This document shows, piece by piece, positions 26,382 to 35,321 of a stretch of DNA of 64,000 nt. Under the pieces are notes generated by a model. The model ran no database searches, was not told where the DNA came from, and was given only the letters and a program-made list of their open reading frames with translations. Position numbers and translations under genes: made by a program. How positions within the stretch are numbered: the first letter of the stretch is position 1; each line of letters opens with the position of its first letter. The stretch covers positions 1 through 64,000 of the forward strand of contig DASTVZ010000164.1 of the NCBI GenBank assembly GCA_035758845.1. The letters run 5' to 3'. The DNA is from JALZOC01 sp035758845 (GTDB lineage Bacteria; Acidobacteriota; Vicinamibacteria; Vicinamibacterales; 2-12-FULL-66-21).

Positions 26382-27725
26382 ATGAGGATCGCGTTGGTTT
26401 CGCCGAAAGGACCGCTGTATCGCCATCGCGGCGGTATCTTCCGGCGCTCTCTGCGATACGCACCGCTGACGCTCACTACCCTCGCATCGCTCGTGCCGCC
26501 GGAACTCAATCCGGAATTCGTTCTCGTCGACGAGGGGATCGACGACGTCAATCTCGATCTCACTGCCGATGTCATCGGCATGACCGTGATCACCGGCACT
26601 GCCCCGCGCGCCTATGAACTGGCCGCGAATTTTCGATCGCGCGGCATTCCGGTTGTCCTCGGCGGTCCTCACGTGACGCTTGTGCCCGACGATGCGCAAC
26701 CGCACGCCGACAGCATTGTCGCTGGCTACGCCGAAGACACCTGGCCAGAGCTGCTCCGCGATCTCCAGGCGGGAAGACTGCGGCCGCGGTATGTCCAGGC
26801 ACCAGGTCTGTCGCTCGCAGGACGTCCGCTTCCTCGGCGCGATCTGCTGCCACAAGCACGCTTTCTCACCAACAACGTCTTCGAGGCAACGCGCGGCTGC
26901 ATTCACAACTGCGATTTCTGCACGGTGCCGGCCGCGTGGGGACGAAAACCGTTTCAAAAACCGGTCGAGGATGTGGTCGCGGATATCCGGCACCATCGTG
27001 CGCGCAAGCTGATCTTCGTCGATCTCAACCTCATCGCGGACCGCGAGTATGCCGCACGACTCTTTGAGGCGCTGACGCCGCTTCGCGTGCAGTGGTATGG
27101 ACTGTCGACGGTGTTGCTCGCTGATGATCTGCCGCTGCTGAAGCTTGCCGCGCGCAGCGGATGCCGAGGGCTCCTCGTCGGATTTGAATCGATCGTGGCC
27201 GGGAATCTCCGCGATTCCAGCAAAGTCTTCAACAAACCTGCGCACTTCGCGCGCGTCGTGGATCTCCTTCATGCGCATGGCATCGCCGTTTACGGCTGCT
27301 TCGTGTTCGGCATGGATCACGACACGCCGGATGTGTTTCTGCAAACGGCGCGTTTCGCGGTCGAAGCGGGCATCGACCTGCCGCGATTCGCGATCGTCAC
27401 GCCGTTTCCCGGCACGTCGCTGTATCACCGCCTCGATCGCGAAGGACGAATTCTGACCCGGAACTGGGAGCTCTACGACGGGCAACACGTCGTGTTTCAA
27501 CCACACAGGATGAGTGTTCGAGAGTTGCAGGAGGGCACCGAGCGCGCCTGGCGGTACACGTATTCGATTCCGTCGATCGCGCGCCGTCTCAGAGTCTCGC
27601 CTGCCCCAAAGTGGATCGCACTCAGCGCGAACCTGGGATATCGACATTACGCGCACAATCTCGAACGGTTTTATAACTGCGACTGGATCATCGGTGGCGA
27701 TAGTCGGTCGCCCGCCGTAGCCTAA
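26382..27725 (+). CDS. B12-binding-type radical SAM protein 1
   Basis: 447 residues; ATG 26382 follows GGGAG, and the long upstream in-frame extension is repeat sequence. The N-terminal 130 residues resemble a cobalamin-binding domain (VIGMTVITGTAPRAYELAAN, then IPVVLGGPHVTLVPDDAQ). The radical SAM core has CIHNCDFC, FVDLNLIADREYAARLF and RGLLVGFESI. It belongs to the BchE/HpnJ-like group of radical enzymes, which do cyclisations, methylations or rearrangements; the reaction here is unknown. First gene of the co-directional cluster, 146 bases before a second, related radical SAM gene. Confidence 0.88.
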   Translation: MRIALVSPKGPLYRHRGGIFRRSLRYAPLTLTTLASLVPPELNPEFVLVDEGIDDVNLDLTADVIGMTVITGTAPRAYELAANFRSRGIPVVLGGPHVTLVPDDAQPHADSIVAGYAEDTWPELLRDLQAGRLRPRYVQAPGLSLAGRPLPRRDLLPQARFLTNNVFEATRGCIHNCDFCTVPAAWGRKPFQKPVEDVVADIRHHRARKLIFVDLNLIADREYAARLFEALTPLRVQWYGLSTVLLADDLPLLKLAARSGCRGLLVGFESIVAGNLRDSSKVFNKPAHFARVVDLLHAHGIAVYGCFVFGMDHDTPDVFLQTARFAVEAGIDLPRFAIVTPFPGTSLYHRLDREGRILTRNWELYDGQHVVFQPHRMSVRELQEGTERAWRYTYSIPSIARRLRVSPAPKWIALSANLGYRHYAHNLERFYNCDWIIGGDSRSPAVA

Positions 27726-27767
27726 TTCTGGTGATGACGAAAAGGGGTTCAATGTCACCTTGCGTCG

Positions 27768-27834
27768 GCGAACGAGCGCGCGAGTGAGCCCACGCGAGCG
27801 GAGCGGGGATCGCGGGGCCCCGCGAGCGAGCGTG
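27768..27834. repeat. Dispersed GC-rich repeat, copy 2
   Basis: Contains GCGAGCGGAGCGGGG and CGGGGCCCCGCGAGCGAG, shared with the repeat upstream of the first radical SAM gene. It is followed directly by the hairpin at 27844-27864. Confidence 0.55.
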
Positions 27835-27843
27835 TAGGGGAGT

Positions 27844-27864
27844 CCGAGGGGCGAAGCCCCTCGG
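27844..27864. promoter_or_regulatory. Hairpin overlapping the ribosome site of the next gene
   Basis: CCGAGGGGC-GAA-GCCCCTCGG forms a nine-pair stem with a three-base loop. Its right arm contains the first bases of GGAG (27863-27866), the likely Shine-Dalgarno for the ATG at 27872. Folding could limit translation. It may also be just part of the dispersed repeat. Confidence 0.5.
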
Positions 27865-27871
27865 AGTGATT

Positions 27872-29227
27872 ATGCGATTAACGTTGATTCATCCGTGCAT
27901 CGGCCGGCAGCCGGGACAGCGCTACATTCGATCCTGGCAGATGGAGCCGTTGCCGCCAGCAACGATCGCGGGGCTCACGCCCTCGGACGTGACCATTCGG
28001 TTCTACGACGATCGAATGGAAATCATCCCCTACGATGAACCGACCGATCTGGTCGCGATCAGCGTCGAGACGTACACGGCAAAACGCACGTATCAGATCG
28101 CCAGCGAATACCGGCGTCGCGGCACCCCCGTCGTGATGGGTGGCTTTCACCCCACGCTCTGTCCGGATGAAGTGCAAGAGTACGCGGAAGCCATCGTCAT
28201 CGGAGAGGCTGAAGGCGTGTGGCCCGAGCTCATCGATGATTTCCGTCATGGCCGGATGCAGCGACGCTACCGCTCCACGTCGCGTCCATCGTTGCAGGGA
28301 CTCCGCCCCAATCGAAGCATCTTTCGCGGCAAGCGATATCTGCCACTTGGTCTCGTCGAGGCCGGACGCGGCTGCCATTTCAAGTGCGATTTCTGCGCCG
28401 TTCAAGCGATGTTCGGCTCGACGCAGACACGTCGTCCGCTCGACGAAGTGATCGCCGAGATTGCGTCGATCCGCAAGACGAAGAAACTGTTCTTCTTCGT
28501 TGACGACAACATCACGTCCAACCTCTCGCAGGCCAAGGATTTTCTCCGCGCGCTGGCGCCGTTGGGTATCCGGTGGGTCAGTCAGTCGAGTATCAACGCT
28601 GCGCACGATGAAGAGTTCCTGTCGCTTCTGTCGCAAAGCGGTTGTCAGGGCGTGCTGATTGGATTCGAAAGCCTCGACCCTGCCGCGCTCGCCGCAATGA
28701 ACAAGAGCTTCAACGCCATGCGTGGAGGATACGAGGTCGCGCTCACAAACCTCAGGAGACATCACCTGCGGTTGTACGGCACGTTTATCTTCGGTTACGA
28801 TGCCGACACACCCGACAGTTTCCGACGATCGGTCGAGTTCGCGGCCGCGCACCGCCTTTACATTGCCGCGTTCAATCACCTGACGCCGTTTCCCGGTACG
28901 CCGCTCTACGCGAGACTCTCCGCGGAAAACCGGCTCCTCTTCGAACGCTGGTGGCTGGACGATCGCTACAGATACAACATGGTGCCGTTTCGTCCGGCGG
29001 CGATGAGTGCCGACGCGCTGCAACGCCACTGCCTCGAAGCGCGACAATCGTTCTATTCGTGGCCGAGCATCACCCGGCGCGCGTTCGACCCGGTGAACCG
29101 ATCCGACTTCTTCATGTTCCGAAATTTCTTTCCAATCAACGGCATGCTTCGGGTCGATACCAATCGACGCGATGGCTTTCCTCTAGGTGACGAGGCATGG
29201 GGCGGGCAACTGCTGCGCGTGCACTGA
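27872..29227 (+). CDS. B12-binding-type radical SAM protein 2
   Basis: 451 residues from ATG 27872, five bases after GGAG; a GTG two codons earlier is the alternative. Same architecture as the preceding gene: a cobalamin-type N-terminal domain (LVAISVETYTAKRTYQIASE, PVVMGGFHPTLCPDEVQEYA), then a radical SAM core with GRGCHFKCDFCAVQAMFG, FFFVDDNITSNLSQAKDF and GCQGVLIGFESLDP. The two proteins are paralogous in layout but diverged, so they probably perform successive or different steps. Its last 31 bases overlap the next gene, indicating translational coupling. Confidence 0.88.
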   Translation: MRLTLIHPCIGRQPGQRYIRSWQMEPLPPATIAGLTPSDVTIRFYDDRMEIIPYDEPTDLVAISVETYTAKRTYQIASEYRRRGTPVVMGGFHPTLCPDEVQEYAEAIVIGEAEGVWPELIDDFRHGRMQRRYRSTSRPSLQGLRPNRSIFRGKRYLPLGLVEAGRGCHFKCDFCAVQAMFGSTQTRRPLDEVIAEIASIRKTKKLFFFVDDNITSNLSQAKDFLRALAPLGIRWVSQSSINAAHDEEFLSLLSQSGCQGVLIGFESLDPAALAAMNKSFNAMRGGYEVALTNLRRHHLRLYGTFIFGYDADTPDSFRRSVEFAAAHRLYIAAFNHLTPFPGTPLYARLSAENRLLFERWWLDDRYRYNMVPFRPAAMSADALQRHCLEARQSFYSWPSITRRAFDPVNRSDFFMFRNFFPINGMLRVDTNRRDGFPLGDEAWGGQLLRVH

Positions 29228-30363
29228 CACCACGCGAGCTGGCATCGGCGCCAAGATTCGACATCAGGCTTGCTGAAGCCGCTGATGACGTGGAGATTCG
29301 TCGTCTCCTGCGTGAACATGCGTTGCCCGGAGACGTCACACTGACGTTGGAACGGGAGCCTGACGGCGCCATCGCGAGTGCCATCGAAGGAGATGTACAT
29401 CAGACGATGGTCGCTCGCGAGCCTGTCAGCGGCCGGATCGCCGGGGTCGCCGGCCGTGCCGAGCGTGCCGTCTTCGTCAACGGGCAGGTCACACGTCTCG
29501 GCTACCTCGGGCAGCTTCGCACGAATGCTCGAGGACATCGTGTGGCGTCGCTGCTCGACGAGGGCTTTGCATTTTGTCGAGCGCTCCACGGTCGCGGAGA
29601 CGTGAGCGCTTACTTGACGGCCATCGTCGAGGACAACCATGCCGCGCGGCGCGCCCTCTGCGGTCTCCGTTCGCGCGACGCTCCAGCTTTTGAACGTGTC
29701 GGAACACTCGTGACCCTTGCGATCCGGCGTGGACATCGACGTCCGCTACCGAACCGCAAGGACATCGAGATCCGCCGAGGGTCAATCGAACTGCTGGACG
29801 ACATCGTGGCGTGCCTGAATCGCAACGGAGCGCGTCACCAGTTCGCGCCCGTGTGGACGGTTGATGACCTGCTCTCGACGACGCGAACTCCGGGGCTGGC
29901 GGCTGACGATTTTCTCGTCGCGCTACAGGGACGGCGGGTCGTCGCGTGCGCTGCTCTCTGGGACCAGCGCGGCTTCAAACAGGTTGTCGTCCGCGGCTAC
30001 GCACCGCAGCTGGCAAGATGGCGCCGCGTCATCAACGTTGCCGGACCGTTGTTCGGCGTTCCGGCATTGCCACAGATTGGCTCGCCGCTCGAGTTCGTCT
30101 ATCTCTCTCACGTTGCCGTTGACGACGACCGCACCGAGGCCATCGCGGCGCTCGTGGCAGAAGCTCGCAGGCAGCTGCCGGCAGGCGTCAGTCACATGGT
30201 GACTGCATTCGCAGAAAGCAGTCCACTGCTGGCCATCGCTTCCGAGGTCGCTCCACACCGGACGTATCGCAGCGTGCTTTATCTGACGTACTGGCCCGAC
30301 GGCCGGCATTTCGTCGAATCGATTGACACACGGCTCCCCCATCCGGAGGTTGCAATTTTATGA
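29197..30363 (+). CDS. Tandem GNAT-type acyltransferase-like protein
   Basis: 388 residues. The first half (about 20-180) reads as a GNAT fold: FDIRLAEAADDVEIRRLLRE, then the acyl-CoA pyrophosphate-loop-like LGQLRTNARGHRVASLL and AIVEDNHAARRAL. The second half (about 190-370) has a weaker second unit (FVYLSHVAVDDDRTEAIAAL). It would transfer an acyl group from acyl-CoA or ACP to an amine; substrates are unknown. It overlaps the upstream radical SAM gene by 31 bases and the next gene by an ATGA, so it sits firmly in the operon. Confidence 0.72.
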   Translation: MGRATAARALTPRELASAPRFDIRLAEAADDVEIRRLLREHALPGDVTLTLEREPDGAIASAIEGDVHQTMVAREPVSGRIAGVAGRAERAVFVNGQVTRLGYLGQLRTNARGHRVASLLDEGFAFCRALHGRGDVSAYLTAIVEDNHAARRALCGLRSRDAPAFERVGTLVTLAIRRGHRRPLPNRKDIEIRRGSIELLDDIVACLNRNGARHQFAPVWTVDDLLSTTRTPGLAADDFLVALQGRRVVACAALWDQRGFKQVVVRGYAPQLARWRRVINVAGPLFGVPALPQIGSPLEFVYLSHVAVDDDRTEAIAALVAEARRQLPAGVSHMVTAFAESSPLLAIASEVAPHRTYRSVLYLTYWPDGRHFVESIDTRLPHPEVAIL

Positions 30364-31103
30364 CTCCACTCGTCTGCGCTCCGCCCGCCGCCCGCCTGCA
30401 TGGGCGCGTGGTCGAGACATGCACACTAAGCGCGAGCCTTCGTGACGCGATGTTCACGTTGCTGACGTCGCACTTCGTCGGTGTGGACAGAAGGACGTTC
30501 GAACGAGACCTTGACGAAAAACGCTGCGCCATTCTCCTCGAAGACGATGCCAGCCGCCTGCGCGGTTTCTCGACGATGGTGGTGTATGAAAGCCACGCGG
30601 CCGGCCGGTCTGTCTGGGTGGTGTATTCCGGCGATACGATTGTCGATCGCGCCTGGTGGGGAACTCCGGCTCTCGCACGAAGCTGGGTCCGTGCGGTACG
30701 TCAACTCGCGCCGGCGAACGTGCGCGACGTTTACTGGTTGCTCCTGACGTCAGGATTCAGAACCTACCGGTTTCTGCCAGTCTTCTTCCGTGATTTTTAC
30801 CCGCGCTATGACTCGCCGTGGTGTCTCGAACAGGAACTGCTTTCGGCGTTGGCGCGCGAGCGGTTCGGCCCGCAGTACGACGACGCATCAGGAATCGTCC
30901 GCCTCAGGAAACCTCAGGTGCTCGCTCCCGATCTGATCGGACTTCCCGCAGGACGGCTGACCGATCCACACGTTGCATTCTTCCTGACCCGCAACCCGGG
31001 ATTCGTCCGTGGTGACGAACTCGCGTGCCTTGCCCGCATTGACGATTCCAACCTGACGCCTGCCGCTCGCCGGATGACGCGCGCATCGCTGGCAGAGGAC
31101 TGA
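30360..31103 (+). CDS. GNAT-like hypothetical protein of the cluster
   Basis: 247 residues; ATGA overlap with the previous gene and GGAGG 11 bases upstream. Features: LRDAMFTLLTSHFVGVDRRT near the N-terminus, a beta-rich centre (AILLEDDASRLRGFSTMVVY) and RDVYWLLLTSGFRTYRFLPV, reminiscent of a GNAT core without a clear acyl-CoA loop. No signal peptide. I do not recognise a family with confidence. Its place between a GNAT protein and the GH3 ligase suggests a role in acyl transfer or carrier recognition in the same pathway. Confidence 0.6.
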   Translation: MTPLVCAPPAARLHGRVVETCTLSASLRDAMFTLLTSHFVGVDRRTFERDLDEKRCAILLEDDASRLRGFSTMVVYESHAAGRSVWVVYSGDTIVDRAWWGTPALARSWVRAVRQLAPANVRDVYWLLLTSGFRTYRFLPVFFRDFYPRYDSPWCLEQELLSALARERFGPQYDDASGIVRLRKPQVLAPDLIGLPAGRLTDPHVAFFLTRNPGFVRGDELACLARIDDSNLTPAARRMTRASLAED

Positions 31104-31104
31104 C

Positions 31105-32733
31105 ATGACGCTCGCTTCCGCGACCGTCAACGCGTTATGGGGCGCCGCGAGTTCACCGGCGTGGCTCGGCTTTCGTCGAGCGCTGCAGACGCCTGCGATC
31201 GTTCAGCAGCGTGTCCTTCTCGCGTGCCTGCGGCGAAACGCGGATACTGCGTTCGGACGTGCACACGGGTTCGCCAGCATACAGTCGATCGCCGAATACC
31301 AGCGGCAGGTTGCGCCGGCGTCGTACGACGACCTTGCGCCGCTGGTGCATCGCGCGGCACAGGGGGAACCGCGCGTCCTCACGCACGCGCGAATCGAACG
31401 GCTGGTGCCATCATCCGGCTCGACGGCCGCCACCAAATTCATTCCGTTCACGGCGGAGCTGCGCGCGGAGTTTACGGCGGCAGTTGATGCGTGGCTTGTC
31501 GATCTGTTCAGACGCGATCCTGCGCTCATGTCCGGGCCGTCGTACTGGTCGATTTCTCCTGCCGTCACACACCGACCATCATTTCCAGGGAGCGTTATTC
31601 CGATCGGCTTTGATCACGATAGCCAGTATCTCGGCGGCGCGCGGCAGGCGCTTGCTCGATGCATTCTCGCCGTGCCGGATGTCGTCGCACGGATCCCCGA
31701 GGTCAGCGCGTTTCAATACGTCACGGCACTCTTCCTGCTGCGCGCCCGCAATCTCCGTATCGTCTCGGTCTGGCATCCGTCGTTTTTCGACAGGTTGCTC
31801 GACCAGGTTGCGGTCAGCCAGGATCGGCTGGTTTACGACATCGCACACGGAACGTTGTCCATTTCACCGCCGCTTGCACCTGAGGTCGCGAAAACGGTGG
31901 CGTCGTTGCTTCACCCGAATCGCAAGCGTGCCGACGAAGTGAGAAAGGCGGGCGCGCATCCGCGGCAACTCTGGCCGCAGCTGTCGCTGATTAGCTGCTG
32001 GGCCGATGGCCCGTCTGCGGCCGCGGCGTCGCAACTGGCAAGTCGATGCAGCGGGATCGCCGTGCAACGAAAGGGCCTCCTCGCCACAGAAGGTGTCGTC
32101 ACTATCCCGTTCGAAGGATGTCATCCGATTGCGATCCGCTCGCATTTTTACGAGTTTGCCGACGCGGATGGTCGTATCAAGCTCGCGCACGAACTCGAGC
32201 GAGGGCTCGAGTACAGCGTGCTGCTTACAACCGGCGGCGGCTTATATCGATACCGACTCGGCGATCGCGTCCGTGTTGACGATGCGATCGACAACACTCC
32301 CTCGTTACGCTTCGTTGGCAGGGACGATCGCGTATCCGATCTCTTCGGTGAAAAGCTGAGCGATGGTTTCGTGTCGGGAGTACTCGAGCAGCTGTTTGCC
32401 GGTATTCCGCCACAGTTCGCGTTACTGGCACCACATCGCACGGCCGGACGATTCGCGTACGCGCTGTTCGTGTCGCCGGATACGTCAATACATCCGGATC
32501 TGGCCGCGCGGCTGGAACAGGCCCTTCGATGCAATCCTCACTATGCATGGTGTATCGATCTCGGTCAGCTTGCACCGGCGCGAATCATTCGGGTCGGCGC
32601 CGGTGCCAATCGCGCATTCGTCGAGGCGTGTGTGGCGAGTGGCCAGCGGCTGGGTGATGTCAAGCCGGCATCGCTGTCGAGTGCCACCGATTGGTCTGAG
32701 CGCCTTCCGGCGGTCGCGGAGAGTGCATGTTGA
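31105..32733 (+). CDS. GH3-family acyl-acid amido synthetase
   Basis: 542 residues, normal for bacterial GH3 proteins. The ATP/AMP motif I is clear (VPSSGSTAATKFIPFT). Further GH3 features: ISPAVTHRPSFPGSVIPIGF, LRIVSVWHPSFFDRLLD, YSVLLTTGGGLYRYRLGDRV (motif III-like) and FVGRDDRVSDLFGEKLSDGF. GH3 enzymes adenylate a carboxylic acid and couple it to an amine, usually an amino acid. This strongly suggests that the cluster makes an N-acyl or amide product. It starts one base after the previous stop and overlaps the next gene by seven bases. Confidence 0.92.
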   Translation: MTLASATVNALWGAASSPAWLGFRRALQTPAIVQQRVLLACLRRNADTAFGRAHGFASIQSIAEYQRQVAPASYDDLAPLVHRAAQGEPRVLTHARIERLVPSSGSTAATKFIPFTAELRAEFTAAVDAWLVDLFRRDPALMSGPSYWSISPAVTHRPSFPGSVIPIGFDHDSQYLGGARQALARCILAVPDVVARIPEVSAFQYVTALFLLRARNLRIVSVWHPSFFDRLLDQVAVSQDRLVYDIAHGTLSISPPLAPEVAKTVASLLHPNRKRADEVRKAGAHPRQLWPQLSLISCWADGPSAAAASQLASRCSGIAVQRKGLLATEGVVTIPFEGCHPIAIRSHFYEFADADGRIKLAHELERGLEYSVLLTTGGGLYRYRLGDRVRVDDAIDNTPSLRFVGRDDRVSDLFGEKLSDGFVSGVLEQLFAGIPPQFALLAPHRTAGRFAYALFVSPDTSIHPDLAARLEQALRCNPHYAWCIDLGQLAPARIIRVGAGANRAFVEACVASGQRLGDVKPASLSSATDWSERLPAVAESAC

Positions 32734-33713
32734 CCGCGGCGACCGAAGCGCCCCGCCGCAGCACGTTGCAGCGCCTGGCAACGGCACCTGTACGGCCGCG
32801 CGAAGGCGACATCGAGTGGGACACGCCGATCGATCGCTCGCGCTGGTTCTTTTGCGAGACGCTCACGCCGCTGTACTACGCGCCGATTTACCGCGATCTC
32901 GACCTCGAGCACAGGCGACGTTACAACCAGCTGACCGCGATGATGGCCAACGAGATTATCGCCTTCATGGAATCGGAGTTTCTGGTCGCGACGCTGACGG
33001 CGGTGATCTCCGACCTCGACCCCAACGACTCCGGCGATCTCCGAGCCGCGGTCATACGGTTTGCTGAAGACGAGCGCCGGCACGCGGATGTCTGGTGGAA
33101 TCTGAATCGCCTGAGCGAACCTCGTTGGTATGACCAGGCCAGGTGGCGTCTGATCAAAATCCCGCGGGGCATTCTCTCAGCCGCGCGATTCGTTGCCCGT
33201 CACCCGATCGTGTTTCCGCTGGTTTTCTGGCTGCAGCTCGCACAGGAAGAGCGCTCGCTCGAAATCTCGAGACGCTGCATGCGCCTGCCCGCACGGTCCA
33301 TCGAACCGCGCTATCTCGGCGCGTACGGCGCACATTTGCCGGACGAAGCGCGTCATGTGCAAATCGATCGATTCCTGATCGAGCGCTACTACGCCAAGCG
33401 AAACGCGATGGTTCGACACACGTCGGCGTGGCTGATGAAAACGATCGTTCGCATGCTGCTGGTCACGCCGGTCCATTCGACGGCGCATGTCGTCCGCATT
33501 CTTGCAGCCGAGTATCCGGAGCTGGCGCCGCTCGTGCCACAAATGCTGCGCGAGCTCGAGGCGCTCGGCTGCAACATCGACTATCACGAGATGATGTACT
33601 CGCGAGACGCGACGCCGGTGACCTTCGCGCTGTTCGACGAATACCCGGAATTTCATGCGATGCGTGAAGTGCTGCTCGCGTACGAACCGCATCGGGCAAG
33701 GAGAGAATCCTGA
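32727..33713 (+). CDS. AurF-like di-iron oxygenase
   Basis: 328 residues with ferritin-like helices and a full set of candidate di-iron ligands: MMANEIIAFMESEF (Glu), RFAEDERRHADVWWN (E..H), AQEERSLEIS (Glu) and LPDEARHVQIDRFLIERYY (E..H plus later E). This order resembles AurF/CmlI-type N-oxygenases, which oxidise arylamines to nitro groups, but aliphatic-acting relatives exist. It overlaps GH3 by seven bases and the next gene by one (TGATG). In the pathway it would hydroxylate or N-oxidise an intermediate; the substrate cannot be read from sequence. Confidence 0.8.
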   Translation: MLTAATEAPRRSTLQRLATAPVRPREGDIEWDTPIDRSRWFFCETLTPLYYAPIYRDLDLEHRRRYNQLTAMMANEIIAFMESEFLVATLTAVISDLDPNDSGDLRAAVIRFAEDERRHADVWWNLNRLSEPRWYDQARWRLIKIPRGILSAARFVARHPIVFPLVFWLQLAQEERSLEISRRCMRLPARSIEPRYLGAYGAHLPDEARHVQIDRFLIERYYAKRNAMVRHTSAWLMKTIVRMLLVTPVHSTAHVVRILAAEYPELAPLVPQMLRELEALGCNIDYHEMMYSRDATPVTFALFDEYPEFHAMREVLLAYEPHRARRES

Positions 33714-34633
33714 TGGCGCGCCGCTATCGCATACCAGACGCGCTCAACGTTGTCGTGATTGTGCTGCAAATCACTGGAGTCGCGGCGTGCATCTGGATAC
33801 TGGGTTCGGTGCGCAGCGCTCCAAGTTTGTTGCTCGTCGCGGTCGCGTTCGCGGTCGTCATGAACTCCGTTTACGCGACGATTCATGAAGCCGAGCACCG
33901 AATGCTGTTCAGTAACCGCCGGGTGAATGAAGCTGCCGGTGTTCTGCTGGCGTTACTCTTTCCAGCACCGTTTCATCTGTTGCGACAGGGGCATCTCGGA
34001 CATCACCTGAGAAATCGCTCCGACGACGAGGCATTCGATCTCTATTTTGATGGCGAACATCCGATCTGGAAGCAGCTGCAACTGTATGGCATTCTCACCG
34101 GTTGTTACTGGCTGGTCGCGGTGCTCGCTAATGTCGTCGTCCTCGTCGTGCCTTTCGTCATGCGGCGCGAGCACTTCGAGTTCGATCGCCCCTCAGCCGC
34201 CTTCATGGATGCTCTCAACCCTCGTTATACCAACCATATCCGCGCCGAGGCGATCGCGGTGATCGTGCTGCACGCAACGGTTATCTTCACGCTCGGCATT
34301 CCATTCTGGAAATATTCGGTCATGTACGCGGGGTTCGGATTTTCATGGTCTGCCATGCAGTACGTGCATCACTTCGGCACGACGCGGCATGTACTCGAAG
34401 GAGCGCGCAACCTGTGGCTATGGGGCCCGGTCGATCTCGTGTGGCTCCATCACAACTGGCACCTGACCCATCACAAACACCCGACAGTGCCATGGGTTCA
34501 TTTACCGGCGCTGGGACGAGAGGAGAACCCCCGGCGGGAGTTCCTCCCCATTCATTACTTGCGGATGTGGAGTGGACCACGCAAAGCGAGCGAACACGTG
34601 GAGAACCGGTATGCGGGACGCGTTATCCGCTGA
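33713..34633 (+). CDS. Membrane fatty acid desaturase/hydroxylase-like protein
   Basis: 306 residues. Three histidine boxes of the membrane di-iron desaturase/hydroxylase superfamily are present: HEAEH, HLGHH and HHNWHLTHH. Hydrophobic helices flank them (VVIVLQITGVAACIWILG, FWKYSVMYAGFGF, LVAVLANVVVLVVPFVM). The enzyme would desaturate or hydroxylate an acyl chain or other hydrophobic substrate at the inner membrane, needing O2 and electrons. It starts within the stop of the di-iron oxygenase gene (TGATG) and overlaps the next gene by 23 bases. Confidence 0.9.
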   Translation: MARRYRIPDALNVVVIVLQITGVAACIWILGSVRSAPSLLLVAVAFAVVMNSVYATIHEAEHRMLFSNRRVNEAAGVLLALLFPAPFHLLRQGHLGHHLRNRSDDEAFDLYFDGEHPIWKQLQLYGILTGCYWLVAVLANVVVLVVPFVMRREHFEFDRPSAAFMDALNPRYTNHIRAEAIAVIVLHATVIFTLGIPFWKYSVMYAGFGFSWSAMQYVHHFGTTRHVLEGARNLWLWGPVDLVWLHHNWHLTHHKHPTVPWVHLPALGREENPRREFLPIHYLRMWSGPRKASEHVENRYAGRVIR

Positions 34634-35321
34634 TCGTCGCATCGAAGCCGGTGATCTGCGGCCGGGGGCACTCGATGTGCCAGCATCATTCCGCCTCTGC
34701 ATGGTGGCTCTGGGATTCATACCGGTGCTTCATCTCGCGGCGACGGCGTTGCCGGTTGCGCTTGCGCTGACCGGACGCACCAGCTCGGGTATCGCATGGC
34801 TCGCCCCGATGATTCTCTTTCTCGCTCCGCCGCTGGTCGTCCGTCTCACGACAACCTGGACGCCGCTCGCGACTGGCCTTGTGCAGCCCGGCAGCGCGGC
34901 GTTTCTCCACTGGTGGTTTACGGCGCAGTCGCAAATCGTCTTCGCGCGGTTCCCGGCACTGGAAGAAATGATGCGGATGGTTCCGGGCCTCTACTCCTTG
35001 TGGCTTCGATTGTGGGGCGCGCGTGTCGGTGCGCTCGTGTACTGGTCGCCCGGAGTGGTGATCCTGGATCGATCGCTGGTGCGCATCGGCAGCCGGGTCA
35101 TTATCGGCGCAGCTGCCCGGCTCAACCCCCACGTGCTTGCGCCAGTCGAGGGGCGGAACATGGGACTCTATCTCGCGCCAATCACCATTGGTGATGATGT
35201 CGTCATTGGCGCTTCGTCCCAGCTACTGCCAGGTTGCGAGATCGCGTCAGGAGAAGTGACACCTCCGTTCCGCAGTATTCATGCGTTCTCTCGATTTGCT
35301 GGAGGACGACGGCGTTCATGA
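34611..35321 (+). CDS. Membrane-anchored left-handed beta-helix transferase-like protein
   Basis: 236 residues; ATG 34611 has GGAG nine bases before it. Two hydrophobic segments (FRLCMVALGFIPVLHLAATA; IAWLAPMILFLAPPLVVRL) precede a hexapeptide-repeat region: GALVYWSPGVVILDRSLVRI, RVIIGAAARLNPHVLAP, ITIGDDVVIGASSQLLPGCE. This resembles the terminal beta-helix domains of acyltransferases and of some NRPS-associated membrane proteins. It probably modifies the cluster product at the membrane; donor and acceptor are unknown. The stop overlaps the next start (ATGA). Confidence 0.75.
   Translation: MRDALSADRRIEAGDLRPGALDVPASFRLCMVALGFIPVLHLAATALPVALALTGRTSSGIAWLAPMILFLAPPLVVRLTTTWTPLATGLVQPGSAAFLHWWFTAQSQIVFARFPALEEMMRMVPGLYSLWLRLWGARVGALVYWSPGVVILDRSLVRIGSRVIIGAAARLNPHVLAPVEGRNMGLYLAPITIGDDVVIGASSQLLPGCEIASGEVTPPFRSIHAFSRFAGGRRRS

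Noticed and set aside
26202..27758. 518-residue antisense frame over the first radical SAM gene
   Set aside because: No motif, Arg/Asp/His-rich composition; the plus-strand gene has clear domains and a ribosome site.
32565..33083. 172-residue antisense frame at the GH3/oxygenase junction
   Set aside because: Antisense to two well-supported genes, without motifs.
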